The notes beneath the pieces are model-generated. The model searched no databases. It saw nothing but the letters and a program-made list of their open reading frames with translations, and was not told the DNA's origin. A stretch of DNA of 64,000 bases from Meiothermus sp. (GTDB taxonomy: Bacteria; Deinococcota; Deinococci; Deinococcales; Thermaceae). Location: positions 63,803-127,802 of the forward strand of contig NZ_BPIJ01000002.1 of assembly GCF_026004055.1 (NCBI RefSeq), in the 5' to 3' direction. Each line of letters starts with the position of its first letter. Within the stretch, counting starts at the first letter, position 1. Shown here piece after piece: positions 17,259 to 26,196 of this stretch. The position numbers and the translations under genes were made by a program.

Positions 17259-18413
17259 CTAAAACAACGACACCACCGGCTCGGTGGGTGGGTGGGCCCA
17301 GGTGCCATAGAGTTCGGCGGCGTTGAGGTGGAGGATGCGCTGGGCGGCCCAGTCGGTTTCTTCGGTGGTGAGGTCGCCGTTGTAAACGGTTTGCTCCAGC
17401 ACCTGGGCCAGAATGCGGCGTCCCCACCGGGTTGCAATCCAAAACATTTCGGGGCTGTGGCGGGCGCTGGTGGAAAGGAGCACCTTGCTGATGGGAGCCA
17501 GGTGGATGGCTTCGTGCAGGGCAGTACGCATAGCGTGGACACTTCCGGAGGGGATGGTAAGCCCCAAGTCCAGATACACGCCTGGATAGCGGCTGGCCAG
17601 CAATCCCGCCTCCCGCACGTAGGGATAAGAGTTCAGCAGCACAATTTTCAGCCCCTGTAGTTCGGGGGCCTCGAGAATAGTGCGCAGCCCCAACGGATTG
17701 GCCAGGCGTATGTCCAGAGAAGAAAGACCATAACCTGTGTGGAATTGCACCACCTTGCCCGTCTCGCTGGCTACCTCCAGGGCCACCCACAACATAGCGT
17801 CCAGCAGGGGCTTGCTGTGGATGCGCAGGCTTTGAGCGGGCATGGGGTTGCGGCGCCATTCGCTGTAGGCCCGCTCGAGCTCGACCAGGTTGTGCCGCAC
17901 GATATCTAAACCGCTACGGTAGGCCACTAAGCTCTTGAAGGCGGCCACCGTAGGGGCCAGCTCGCGAAGCCGTGCTTCAAAAGCGCTCAGAAGGCGGGTG
18001 GCACTATCGTGGTGATCGAGCATCCGATCCAGGGTGGCCTCGAGCTGCAAGACCCGCCGAGCCACCACCGGCAAGTGTGCATCGCACTGCTCCACCGTCC
18101 ATAGCTGGTTACCCTGGCCATCCTCGATGAGCAGGTGGGAGATATTGGCCTCGGCAAACAACCAACGGGCTAGCTCGAGGTAGCTGTGTTTTAGCCGGGC
18201 CTGCTCGAGGGCTTCCAGGCTGGGTTCACAGCCGAAAAACTCGGCCAGGTCGCGCAGACTGCGGCGAAAAAACAAGCTGTCCCGCACCCAGGGCAGCATT
18301 TCGGGGCTTTGGTTCAGGGCAAACAAGCGCTCGAGCGGTTCCTGACGCCAACGCTCCTCGGTGAACAGCGAATATGCGTGGTGATCGTAGATAGGAATGC
18401 TGGTTAGGTGCAT
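17259..18413 (-). CDS. Amidohydrolase-2 family protein
   Basis: Metal-dependent hydrolase-like protein (384 aa from ATG 18413) of the amidohydrolase_2/TIM-barrel group. It starts MHLTSIPIYDHHAYSLF, where DHH takes the place of the first metal motif. Later segments are VVQFHTGYGL, a strand-turn ILLNSYPYVREAGLLA-type stretch, VYLDLGLTIP, a serine-rich LLSTSARHSPEMFW and the C-terminal NAAELYG. The substrate is unknown. Its 3' end abuts the decayed end of the A5 element. Confidence 0.8.
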   Translation of the reverse strand: MHLTSIPIYDHHAYSLFTEERWRQEPLERLFALNQSPEMLPWVRDSLFFRRSLRDLAEFFGCEPSLEALEQARLKHSYLELARWLFAEANISHLLIEDGQGNQLWTVEQCDAHLPVVARRVLQLEATLDRMLDHHDSATRLLSAFEARLRELAPTVAAFKSLVAYRSGLDIVRHNLVELERAYSEWRRNPMPAQSLRIHSKPLLDAMLWVALEVASETGKVVQFHTGYGLSSLDIRLANPLGLRTILEAPELQGLKIVLLNSYPYVREAGLLASRYPGVYLDLGLTIPSGSVHAMRTALHEAIHLAPISKVLLSTSARHSPEMFWIATRWGRRILAQVLEQTVYNGDLTTEETDWAAQRILHLNAAELYGTWAHPPTEPVVSLF

Positions 18414-18498
18414 GGGCCCCCAATCGCAAACGCAAGACCGACTAGCCAAGACCCGCGTTTCTCGGATTGCCGACGCTTTGTCCCATTATACCTCTTGG

Positions 18499-19083
18499 CT
18501 ACACTCCTTTTTTGTAAAGCCGGGCCTCGAGCGCCTGCTTTACCTGGGGCCATTCATCGTCGATGATGGAGTAAACGGCGGTATTGCGGATGACCCCGTT
18601 GGGGTAAATCTGGTCTTTGCGCAAAATGCCCTCGAAGGTAGCCCCCAGCTTCTCGATGGCTTTGCAGCTACGGCTGTTGCGCGCATCGGCCCGGAACTGC
18701 ACCCGGATAGCTTTTAGCTGCTCAAAGGCGCGGCAGAGCAGCAGGTACTTGCTTTCGGTATTGGCATAGCCTCCTTGAAAGGGGGCAAAAATCCAGGTAG
18801 TGGTCTCCAACGAGCGGTACTCGGGGTTAACCCGAACATAGCCGGTGCGCCCGGCCATCTGGCCGCTGGCCTTGTCGAAGATAGCCCAGTTGACCCGGTC
18901 TCTGGCCGCAAGCAGCGAGCGGATGTAGTTCTGCATGGCTTCCAGGGTGGCTTCTCTGGGGGCATTGCTCAGGTACTGCACTATCTCGGCGTCGAAGTGC
19001 TCGAGCAGGGCAGGGGCGTGCTCCAAACCTAAGGGGGTAAGCCTAATAAAACGGCCCTCCAGTTTAACGCTTTCGTGCCACAT
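18499..19083 (-). CDS. GNAT acetyltransferase, RimJ/RimL type
   Basis: N-acetyltransferase (194 aa from ATG 19083, MWHESVKLEGRFIRLTPLG). The layout is that of the RimJ/RimL and YjaJ group: GRTGYVRVNPEYRSLETTTW, FQGGYANTESKYLLL, a central VQFRADARNSRSCKAIEKLG and GVIRNTAVYSI. The acceptor is unknown. It is divergent from the MoaB-like gene with only 22 bp between start codons. Confidence 0.87.
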   Translation of the reverse strand: MWHESVKLEGRFIRLTPLGLEHAPALLEHFDAEIVQYLSNAPREATLEAMQNYIRSLLAARDRVNWAIFDKASGQMAGRTGYVRVNPEYRSLETTTWIFAPFQGGYANTESKYLLLCRAFEQLKAIRVQFRADARNSRSCKAIEKLGATFEGILRKDQIYPNGVIRNTAVYSIIDDEWPQVKQALEARLYKKGV

Positions 19084-19105
19084 ATAAACCAAAACTATCA
19101 TCTTT

Positions 19106-19633
19106 ATGAGCTACACTGAACTGCAAATGATTCGAGTCGGCATCCTGACCATTTCCGACCGCGAGGCCCGGGGCGAGGTCGAAGACCGTACCTACGCGGT
19201 GCTGCGCGAAACCCTAGCTTTTGGCCCTTACGAAATTTCCAACTACGAAATCATCCCCGATGAGCCTGCCCAGATCAAGCGCGTGCTGCGTCTGTGGACA
19301 GATCGCGAGGGTCTGGATCTAATTCTGACCAACGGTAGCATCCGCCTAAGCAGCCACGACCACGCACCCGAAGCCACCCGCGAAATGCTGGAAAAAGAAG
19401 CTCCGGGCATCGCCGAGCTAATCCGCATGGAAGCGTACAAGAAAAACCCCTTGGCCGCCCTTTCCAGAGGGGTGGCCGGTGTACGGGGCAAAACCCTGAT
19501 CATCAATCTGCCGGGGGGCCCTCAGGGGTGCAAGGACTCCCTCGAGATTATCCTGCCCCTAATTCCCGAAGCGGTTCAGCGTATCACCGGTCGTCCAGTG
19601 GCCCAACTTTCCCAGTCTCTTTCATTCGACTAA
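19106..19633 (+). CDS. MoaB/Mog-like molybdopterin-binding protein, motif degenerate
   Basis: MoaB/MogA fold (175 aa; an alternative start at 19127 gives MIRVGILTISDR). Family landmarks are VGILTISDR at 11-19, EATREML and INLPGGPQGCKDSLEIILP at 133-151. The hallmark TTGGTG loop, which holds the pterin and nucleotide, reads TNGSIR at 75-80. The usual EDxSG is EDRTY. Molybdopterin adenylylation may therefore be impaired or changed. No other molybdenum cofactor gene lies nearby. Confidence 0.85.
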   Translation: MSYTELQMIRVGILTISDREARGEVEDRTYAVLRETLAFGPYEISNYEIIPDEPAQIKRVLRLWTDREGLDLILTNGSIRLSSHDHAPEATREMLEKEAPGIAELIRMEAYKKNPLAALSRGVAGVRGKTLIINLPGGPQGCKDSLEIILPLIPEAVQRITGRPVAQLSQSLSFD

Positions 19634-19767
19634 TGGGTGAGCTGCCCAGCGCAGGGCTCGTCCGACTTGCCGCCGAAGAAAACGCCCACGATTCAAAACC
19701 GCACAGCAGCGAGGCGGCATGACTGAGCCGGCCTGCACCGGATTGCTTTGTGGCCAATTGGCCTCCT

Positions 19768-19857
19768 GAGAGGGGTTCCCACGAATAGTCCCTCCAGCGG
19801 TTTTTGCTGTAGGGACTACCATACAAGCCGCCGCGTGGGCCCTTTTGGTGGAATCTC
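19768..19857 (-). mobile_element. Family B element (B2)
   Basis: Starts GAGAGGGGTTCCCACGAATA and ends TTTTGGTGGAATCTC. It contains a TAGTCCCT...AGGGACTA stem around a T-rich loop. It is nearly the reverse complement of B3 (20963-21059) and lies in the 246-bp gap before the rbsK stop codon. The stem could end transcription on either strand. Confidence 0.7.
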
Positions 19858-19879
19858 GATAACAAGGGCGCGGTGCTAT

Positions 19880-20821
19880 TCAGGACTCGAGCCTTGCACT
19901 CACATCCTCACGCCAGGGGAGCGAGGATTGGGCACCCACCTTGGTGACCGCCAGCGCCCCCGCTACGCAGCCAAGCTGCACAGCCTGGGGCAGGGCCTGC
20001 CCTTCGCAGATAGCCGTGGCCAGCGCACCGATAAAGGCATCGCCCGCACCGGTGGTATCCAGCGCTTCTACTTTGGGCACCGGCTGATAGCCACTGCCCT
20101 CGGGCGCCACCCAAACAGCACCTTGTTCACCCAAGGTAATTATGACGGTAGGAACTTTCGCACCAAGCACCTGGGCTACCTCGAGAGCCATTTCGGGCGA
20201 GTCGGGCAGAACCCCGGTCAATCCCAAGGCTTCGCTGGCATTTACAACCAAGATATCTACGTACTCGAGCACTTTGTCGGGTAGTTTCTGGGCCGGGGCG
20301 GCATTCAGGATAACCCTGGCCCCGGCCTGGCGGCCGAGCTCGGCGGCCCGGCGCACGGTCTCGAGGGGAATCTCGAGTTGTAGCACCACCACCTTAGCGC
20401 CCTCGAACTCCGCCGGAGAGAGGTTTTCGGGCCTGAGGCGGTGGTTGGCCCCGGGCGAGACGATGATGGTGTTCTGCCCCTCGTCGTTTACCGCTATAAA
20501 AGCCACACCGGTAGGGGCTGCAATGGGAATGGTAGCGTTCACATTGATGCCCTCCCGCTTGAGTGCATTGCGGAGCTGGCTGCCAAACTCATCTTGGCCC
20601 ACCCGGCCAATCATCCGCACCCCTATGCCCTGGGTTGGGGCAGCGCTAGCTTTAGAGGTGGTGCGTTTCAACATACGCGCGGCGGCGACGGCCTGGTTGG
20701 CGCCCTTACCTCCGTAGTGGGTCTCGTAATCGGAACCCAGCAGGGTCTCCCCCGGAAGCGGGTGCCGCTTGACCCTAACCACCAAGTCCATGTTGATGCT
20801 CCCAACCACAACAATGCTCAT
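19880..20821 (-). CDS. rbsK: Ribokinase
   Basis: PfkB-family sugar kinase (313 aa) phosphorylating ribose to ribose-5-phosphate. Begins MSIVVVGSINMDLVVRVKR; the PfkB-1 signature GGKGANQAVAAARM is near 37-50, and the C-terminal catalytic loop DTTGAGDAFIGAL carries the base Asp near 259. It lies downstream of a nucleoside hydrolase on the same strand, so it can use ribose freed from nucleosides. It is flanked by inverted copies of the family B element. Confidence 0.93.
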   Translation of the reverse strand: MSIVVVGSINMDLVVRVKRHPLPGETLLGSDYETHYGGKGANQAVAAARMLKRTTSKASAAPTQGIGVRMIGRVGQDEFGSQLRNALKREGINVNATIPIAAPTGVAFIAVNDEGQNTIIVSPGANHRLRPENLSPAEFEGAKVVVLQLEIPLETVRRAAELGRQAGARVILNAAPAQKLPDKVLEYVDILVVNASEALGLTGVLPDSPEMALEVAQVLGAKVPTVIITLGEQGAVWVAPEGSGYQPVPKVEALDTTGAGDAFIGALATAICEGQALPQAVQLGCVAGALAVTKVGAQSSLPWREDVSARLES

Positions 20822-20962
20822 GAGCTATAGCTTAACAGGGGCCCAAAGCTCCCGGCGAAAAACTGAAAGCGATGGGGCAGGCTACATACGGCGTATCCAT
20901 AAAACGACCGGGGGTCGAAGGCCGATGAGGGTCGACTATCCTTCGCTCGATGTCCCTCATCT

Positions 20963-21059
20963 GAGAGCGGTTCCCACCAAAAGGGCCCACGCGGTGGCTC
21001 GTATGGTAGTCCCTACAGCAAAAACCGTTGTAGGGACTATTCGTGGGAACCGCCCTTAG
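20963..21059 (+). mobile_element. Family B element (B3)
   Basis: The 11-bp ends GCGGTTCCCAC and GTGGGAACCGC are perfect inverted repeats. Inside, TAGTCCCTAC pairs with GTAGGGACTA. The element reaches into the stop codon of the nucleoside hydrolase (TAA at 21056-21058, minus strand), so it supplies that gene's 3' end. Confidence 0.75.
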
Positions 21060-21982
21060 TAGCGCCCGATGCGCTCTACCAGCAAGTCGTAGAAACCTTC
21101 GACATCGATCTCGAGCCCCACCTCGCAGTTGGGTTGTTTGCCGGTTACACGCCAGTAGTCGCAAACCGTGCGCCCGAAGGCCAGCCCTTCGTTGGCCTCG
21201 ATTTCCACATTGAACAGGGCGGTTTTATATAGCTCAGGCCGTAGCAAGAAAGCCACCGCACAGGCGTCGTGGATGGGGGCGCCATCCCACTTGTAGCGCT
21301 GGATGTGGTGCTCGCGGAAAAACTCGAGCAACTCCGCCGTGAAAGCCCCTACCCGGGTGCCCAGAGCCCGGAAGCGTGCTACCCGGGCGGGGTGGGCCAC
21401 GGTCTGGTGGGTTAGGTTGAGGCCCATCATCACCAGCGGAACCCCGGCCTCAAAGACAATCTTGGCTGCGTGGGGATCGCACAAAATGTTGAACTCAGCA
21501 CTCGGCGACCAGTTACCAATGTCAATAGAACCGCCCATTAGCACAATTTCTTTTATTTGAGGAATGATGCGGGGCTCCAGACGCATAGCCAGGGCAATGT
21601 TGGTAAGGGCTCCCACCGGCACCAGCGTGACCTCGCCGGGGTACTTGAGCACCTGCTCGATGATGAAATGCACAGCATGCACAGGCTCAGCCTGGCCGGT
21701 GGGGCTGGGCAGGTGAGGACCTTCCAGCCCCGAGACCCCGTGAACGGCCTCGGCGCTGATGCGGTTGCGCACCAAAGGGCGGTCGGTACCGGCATAAATG
21801 GGTACGTTGTGGCCCAATACCTCCCGCACTACCAGGGCGTTGCGGGTAGTGCGCTCCAGGCTTACGTTGCCGTAAACGGTGGTGATACCCAGAACCTCGA
21901 GCTCTTCGCTGGCCAGGGCCAGCATGATGGCGATAGCATCGTCGTGTCCGGGGTCGCAGTCGAGGATAATCTTGCGCGGCAC
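21056..21982 (-). CDS. Nucleoside hydrolase
   Basis: Inosine/uridine-preferring nucleoside hydrolase family (308 aa), cleaving ribonucleosides to base and ribose. The N-terminal Ca2+ site CDPGHDDAIAIMLA is complete (residues 9-22). Other motifs are TTVYGNVSLERTTRNA, GALTNIALA, VLMGGSIDIGNWSPSAEFN and HDACAVAFLL with the distal calcium Asp. Exact base preference cannot be read. It is upstream of rbsK on the same strand, forming a nucleoside-to-ribose-5-phosphate route. Confidence 0.93.
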   Translation of the reverse strand: MPRKIILDCDPGHDDAIAIMLALASEELEVLGITTVYGNVSLERTTRNALVVREVLGHNVPIYAGTDRPLVRNRISAEAVHGVSGLEGPHLPSPTGQAEPVHAVHFIIEQVLKYPGEVTLVPVGALTNIALAMRLEPRIIPQIKEIVLMGGSIDIGNWSPSAEFNILCDPHAAKIVFEAGVPLVMMGLNLTHQTVAHPARVARFRALGTRVGAFTAELLEFFREHHIQRYKWDGAPIHDACAVAFLLRPELYKTALFNVEIEANEGLAFGRTVCDYWRVTGKQPNCEVGLEIDVEGFYDLLVERIGRY

Positions 21983-22129
21983 GCCTCACAGCATAGCGCT
22001 AAAGGGTCTGCCGGGGTATTCCGCTACGTTATCGCGTCCGAAGAGCGCAATAGGAAGCCGCGTAACGCCGGGCGGTTTGAAATGGGCCTCGAGACCAGAA
22101 AAAAGGTGATAACCTTGGCCTGATTGTCT

Positions 22130-23227
22130 ATGCATTTTGAAGAGATGCTGGTTTTGTTGGTACATAAAGGCGCTTCGGACATCCACCTACACGCCGGAAT
22201 GCCGGTGCTGGCCCGCTTCGGGGACGAACTCAAAACCGTCAGTCAGAGTGCCATCACCCCGGAGTTTACGGCCAGTTTGGTAGAAAAGCTCTGCACCCCC
22301 CAGCAACAAGCCCGCCTGCGAACCTTCCGCCAGGTAGATGTGGCCTATAGCCTGCCGGGCCTGACCCGGCTGCGGGTGAATCTGTTCTACCAGCGGAGTT
22401 CCATCAGCGCGGTGCTGCACATCCTTAGCAGCGAGGATAAAGACCTCAGCAAGGTCAACCTAAGCCCGGCCTACCTCGAGTTCTTCCGCGAGCAGCGCCG
22501 GGGTTTGGTGCTGGTCACCGGGCCCATCGGCGCCGGCAAATCCACCACCCTGGCCCGTCTGGTAGATGAGATTAACACCCACCACACCCGCGTCATCGTC
22601 ACCGTCGAAGACCCCATCGAGTACCTGCACCGCCCCAAGCGCTCGGCGGTGATCCAGCGCGAAATCGGCTCCGACGCGGTTTCCTACGAAAAAGCCCTGT
22701 TGGCGGCCATGCGCCAGAACGCCGATGTAATCGTGATTGGCGAAATCCGCGACCCGGCTACCGCCTCGGCGGTGCTCAATGCGGTCTATACCGGCCACCT
22801 GGTGCTCTCGACCTTTGTCTCCAGCGACAGCACTAATGTGCTGAACCGGATGCTCGAGCTCTTCAGCCAGGGGGAGCGCAACATCAACCGGGTGCTGCTG
22901 GCCGAGAGCCTGCTGGGCATCATCCACCAGCGCTTAGTTCCCACCACCAATGGCGAGCGGGTGGCCGTAACCGAGGTCATCACCATGACCCCCCGCATCC
23001 GCGAGGCCCTCAAACAGCCCAGCCAGACCGACCGTCTGCGCGAGGTGCTGCGCGAACAGGGCCTGGAAGGTTACCAGAGCTTCGACGAAAACCTGCTCGC
23101 TTTGTACAACCAGGGCCAGGTAGACTACCAGACCGCCCGGCTCTACGCGCAAAACCCCACCCAGTTCGAGCTGGCCATCCTGCGCCAGTCCGATAATCAG
23201 GGTTTGGGGGACTGGATCGAAGAATGA
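22130..23227 (+). CDS. PilT-like type IV pilus retraction ATPase
   Basis: Secretion/retraction ATPase (365 aa from ATG 22130; a TTG lies two codons upstream). The N-terminal PAS-like region begins EEMLVLLVHKGASDIHLHAG. Walker A is GPIGAGKST at 131-139, the Asp box VTVEDPIEYLH at 157-167 and Walker B VIGEIRD at 202-208. The His-box region reads GHLVLSTFVSSDS, where canonical PilT has a TLHT-type sequence, so one conserved His is missing. It is not near pilus structural genes. Probably a PilT paralogue (PilT2/PilU type). Confidence 0.9.
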   Translation: MHFEEMLVLLVHKGASDIHLHAGMPVLARFGDELKTVSQSAITPEFTASLVEKLCTPQQQARLRTFRQVDVAYSLPGLTRLRVNLFYQRSSISAVLHILSSEDKDLSKVNLSPAYLEFFREQRRGLVLVTGPIGAGKSTTLARLVDEINTHHTRVIVTVEDPIEYLHRPKRSAVIQREIGSDAVSYEKALLAAMRQNADVIVIGEIRDPATASAVLNAVYTGHLVLSTFVSSDSTNVLNRMLELFSQGERNINRVLLAESLLGIIHQRLVPTTNGERVAVTEVITMTPRIREALKQPSQTDRLREVLREQGLEGYQSFDENLLALYNQGQVDYQTARLYAQNPTQFELAILRQSDNQGLGDWIEE

Positions 23228-23274
23228 CAGAACCAGCCATGTACTGAACCCCCTCAACACGATAAAGTACAGCC

Positions 23275-23973
23275 ATGACGCCACACCTCTCTGCTCCGTT
23301 CGGTGCCATTGCCGAAGCCATCCTGCTGCCGGGAGACCCCTTGCGGGCCAAGTACATCGCCGAGAACTTTCTGGAAAACCCAGTGCTCTACAACCAGGTG
23401 CGCAACATGTATGGCTATACCGGCACCTACAAGGGCAAGCGGGTAAGCGTGCAGGGCACCGGCATGGGCATCCCCTCGGCCAGCATCTATATCCACGAGC
23501 TCATTCAGTTTTACGGCTGCAAGACCCTAATCCGGGTGGGAACCGCAGGGGCCATTACCGAGCGGCTCGAGTTGCGCGATCTGGTTATTGCTCAGGGTGC
23601 TTGCACCGACTCCTCTATCAACAACCTGCGCTTTGCCGGGCAAAACTACGCCCCCCTGGCCGACTTCGAATTGATGCGCCGCGCCCATGACCTAGCCCAG
23701 GCTAAAAACATGCCCGTACACGTGGGCAACGTGCTTTCCACCGACACCTTCTACCACGACCAGCCCGACCCCTACAAAATCTGGGCCCAGTTTGGGGTAT
23801 TGGCGGTGGAGATGGAGGCCGCCGGACTCTATACCCTGGCGGCCAAGTTTGGGGTTCGGGCGCTGTGCATCCTGACCATCAGCGATCACCTGATTCGACG
23901 CCAGCAAACCACCCCCCAGGAGCGCCAGGAAACCTTCAATCAGATGGTTGAAGTGGCGTTGGAAACCATTTGA
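23275..23973 (+). CDS. deoD: Purine nucleoside phosphorylase, DeoD type
   Basis: Hexameric PNP (232 aa) splitting purine (deoxy)nucleosides with phosphate. Landmarks are [14 protein letters not shown] near 18-31 (phosphate site), [12 protein letters not shown] near 61-72, [20 protein letters not shown] (purine/ribose site) and the catalytic Asp in TISDHL. It complements the nucleoside hydrolase and ribokinase nearby. Confidence 0.96.
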   Translation: MTPHLSAPFGAIAEAILLPGDPLRAKYIAENFLENPVLYNQVRNMYGYTGTYKGKRVSVQGTGMGIPSASIYIHELIQFYGCKTLIRVGTAGAITERLELRDLVIAQGACTDSSINNLRFAGQNYAPLADFELMRRAHDLAQAKNMPVHVGNVLSTDTFYHDQPDPYKIWAQFGVLAVEMEAAGLYTLAAKFGVRALCILTISDHLIRRQQTTPQERQETFNQMVEVALETI

Positions 23974-24049
23974 TGCGGGCCTGGCCTATATACCTCGTAT
24001 AATCAAAACCTCTGGGTGCATTAGCACCGGGTGTTTTTGGAGGCAGCCT

Positions 24050-24991
24050 GTGGTGGAAGCAACCAAGCCCGTCTCGAGCCTTAAAGGCCGTGACTTTCTC
24101 TCCAACCTCGACCTCTCCCCTACCGAGTACCGCGCGGTGCTCGACACCGCCCATGCCATGAAGCGGGGTGAGTTCAAGGGCCTGCGCCCCCTCGAGGGCC
24201 AGACCCTGGCCATGATCTTCGAGAAGCCCTCCTTGCGCACCCGAACCACTTTCGAGGTGGCCATGAACCAGCTCGGTGGGCACGCGGTGAACCTGACCAA
24301 TGCCGAAATCGGCCTGGGTACCCGCGAGCCGGTGCGCGACATCGCCCTGAACTTGGAGCGCTGGGTAGAGGGCATCATGGCCCGGGTCTACCTGCATTCC
24401 ACCCTCGAGGAACTGGCCCATTACTCCTCCAAGCCCGTAATCAACGGCCTGTCCGACCTGCTGCATCCGGTGCAGTTGCTGGCCGACTACCAGACCATCG
24501 AGGAAACCTTCCCCAACACCAAAGGGCTCAGGGTGGCCTACATTGGCGACGGCAACAATATGGCCAACGCCCATATTCAGTGCGCGGTGCTCTCCGGGGC
24601 CAAGCTGACCATCGCTACCCCCCGCGGCTACGAACCCAACGCGGTTATCTACATGGAAGCCCTCAAGCTAGGGGCCGACATCACCCTCACCCACGACCCC
24701 CGCGCCGCCGCCGAAGGGGCCCAGGTGCTTTACACCGATGTCTGGGTCTCGATGGGCCAGGAAGCCGAGGCCAGCCAGAAGCGCAAAATCAAGGACTTCG
24801 CCGGTTTCCAGGTGAACCCGGCTATGCTCGAGCTGATTGACCCCGATGGTATCTTCTTGCACTGCTTGCCGGCCCACTACGGCGAGGAGGTAGTGGAGGA
24901 GGCCACCCTGCACAAAAAGTCCCGCGTCTTCGACCAGGCCGAAAACCGGCTGCACGCGCAGAAAGCCCTGCTTTATCATCTGCTAAGCTAA
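24050..24991 (+). CDS. argF: Ornithine carbamoyltransferase
   Basis: Converts ornithine plus carbamoyl phosphate to citrulline (313 aa from GTG 24050; GTG 24053 is equally possible). Carbamoyl-phosphate motif FEKPSLRTRTTFEVA, then LLHPVQLLADYQTI (HPxQ), GDGNNMANAH, VWVSMGQE and HCLPAHYGEE (ornithine-binding HCLP). The start was chosen for the GGAGG Shine-Dalgarno seven bases upstream; the longer frame would overlap deoD and lacks family similarity. A TATAAT at 23998-24003 may be its -10. argC follows after 237 bp. Confidence 0.96.
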   Translation: MVEATKPVSSLKGRDFLSNLDLSPTEYRAVLDTAHAMKRGEFKGLRPLEGQTLAMIFEKPSLRTRTTFEVAMNQLGGHAVNLTNAEIGLGTREPVRDIALNLERWVEGIMARVYLHSTLEELAHYSSKPVINGLSDLLHPVQLLADYQTIEETFPNTKGLRVAYIGDGNNMANAHIQCAVLSGAKLTIATPRGYEPNAVIYMEALKLGADITLTHDPRAAAEGAQVLYTDVWVSMGQEAEASQKRKIKDFAGFQVNPAMLELIDPDGIFLHCLPAHYGEEVVEEATLHKKSRVFDQAENRLHAQKALLYHLLS

Positions 24992-25138
24992 GATCGTGGG
25001 GCTACTTGAACCCGTTCGTAAGCAGGTGGGTCAGCTACGCAAAGAATCGCCCCTGGCAATGGTTTGTCGCCTGAGGGCCATGCTTTTGGAACTGGGGGTA
25101 AAACCCGATGAGCCCTCCCACCTTCGAAAGTTTGTGGG

Positions 25139-25158
25139 CCGCCCTTCGGCAAGGGCGG
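25139..25158 (+). other. GC-rich hairpin in the argF-argC gap
   Basis: CCGCCCTT-CGGC-AAGGGCGG is a perfect 8-bp stem with a 4-nt loop, about 70 bp before argC. It has no U-tract. It could be a processing or attenuation hairpin of the arginine transcript. Confidence 0.45.
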
Positions 25159-25228
25159 GGCTGACGGGTAACCTGAGGCACATTTCAAATCGAGCAACCA
25201 TATAACCAACTCTCTGGCGAGAAGAACC

Positions 25229-26194
25229 ATGAAAAGACCCACCGTGTTTATTGATGGCGAGGCCGGCACCACTGGCCTGCAAATCCGGGCGCGCTTACAG
25301 CACCGCAGCGACATCGAGCTGCTCTCCATTGACCCCGCCAAGCGCAAAGATGAAGCCGAGCGCAAGCGCCTGCTGAACGCGGTGGACGTGGCTATCCTCT
25401 GCCTTCAGGACGACCTGGCCCAAGCGGCGGTGGGGATGCTAGAAAACCCCGAGACCCGCATTCTGGACGCGAGTTCGGCCCACCGGGTGGCCGAGGGCTG
25501 GGTGTATGGCTTTCCCGAGCTTTGCCCCGAGCAACCCGAGCAGATTCGCCAAGCCCGCTTTGTTTCCAACCCCGGCTGCTATCCCACCGGCGTGATTGCC
25601 CTGCTGCGCCCTTTGGTAGATGCTGGGCTTTTGCCCAGGAGCTTTGCGGCCTCGGTCAATGCCATCTCGGGCTACTCCGGAGGTGGGCGGCAGCTCATCG
25701 ATGCGATGGAAGGTCGGGGTGAACACCGGCTGGCGGGGGACTACCGGGCCTATGGACTCGAGCTCACCCACAAACACGTGCCCGAGATGACGCTTTACTC
25801 AGGCCTCGAGCACCCCCCCATCTTCACCCCGGCAGTAGGGCGCTTCCGCCAGGGCATGCTGGATTTCATTCCCGTACACCTCTGGGCCCTGCCCCAAAAA
25901 GTAACCGCTGCCCAACTCCACGAAGCGCTTGCGGAACGCTATCGGGGCCAGCGTTTTGTGCAGGTGATGCCCCTGGAAACCTACGGGGCGCACCATCCGG
26001 TGCTCGACCCCCAAGCCCTGAACGGCACCAACCGGCTCGAGCTCTTCGTCTTCGAGAACCCCGCGCGCGAACAGGCCCTTCTGGTAGCCCGCTTCGACAA
26101 CCTGGGCAAGGGCGCTTCGGGGGCGGCGGTGCAGAACCTCGACCTGATGCTAGGTCTGGAAGGCCCGCACAGCTATGAGTACTTTGGGGACTGA
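25229..26194 (+). CDS. argC: N-acetyl-gamma-glutamyl-phosphate reductase, type 2
   Basis: NADPH-dependent reductase of arginine biosynthesis (321 aa). It begins [18 protein letters not shown], the short type-2 ArgC N-terminus. The catalytic cysteine is in [10 protein letters not shown], and the acid/base His region includes [10 protein letters not shown]. The C-terminus [19 protein letters not shown] is the family cofactor/dimer segment. It is followed after two bases by a DsbA-family gene. Confidence 0.95.
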   Translation: MKRPTVFIDGEAGTTGLQIRARLQHRSDIELLSIDPAKRKDEAERKRLLNAVDVAILCLQDDLAQAAVGMLENPETRILDASSAHRVAEGWVYGFPELCPEQPEQIRQARFVSNPGCYPTGVIALLRPLVDAGLLPRSFAASVNAISGYSGGGRQLIDAMEGRGEHRLAGDYRAYGLELTHKHVPEMTLYSGLEHPPIFTPAVGRFRQGMLDFIPVHLWALPQKVTAAQLHEALAERYRGQRFVQVMPLETYGAHHPVLDPQALNGTNRLELFVFENPAREQALLVARFDNLGKGASGAAVQNLDLMLGLEGPHSYEYFGD

Positions 26195-26196
26195 AG

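Noticed and set aside
23998-24003. TATAAT upstream of argF as a full promoter
   Set aside because: The only -35-like hexamer (TTGATG at 23970) is 22 bp away, too far for a confident call, so it is mentioned only within the argF entry.
24996-25205. GTG-started 69-aa frame between argF and argC
   Set aside because: No Shine-Dalgarno, no recognisable features, and it runs through a strong hairpin at 25139-25158.
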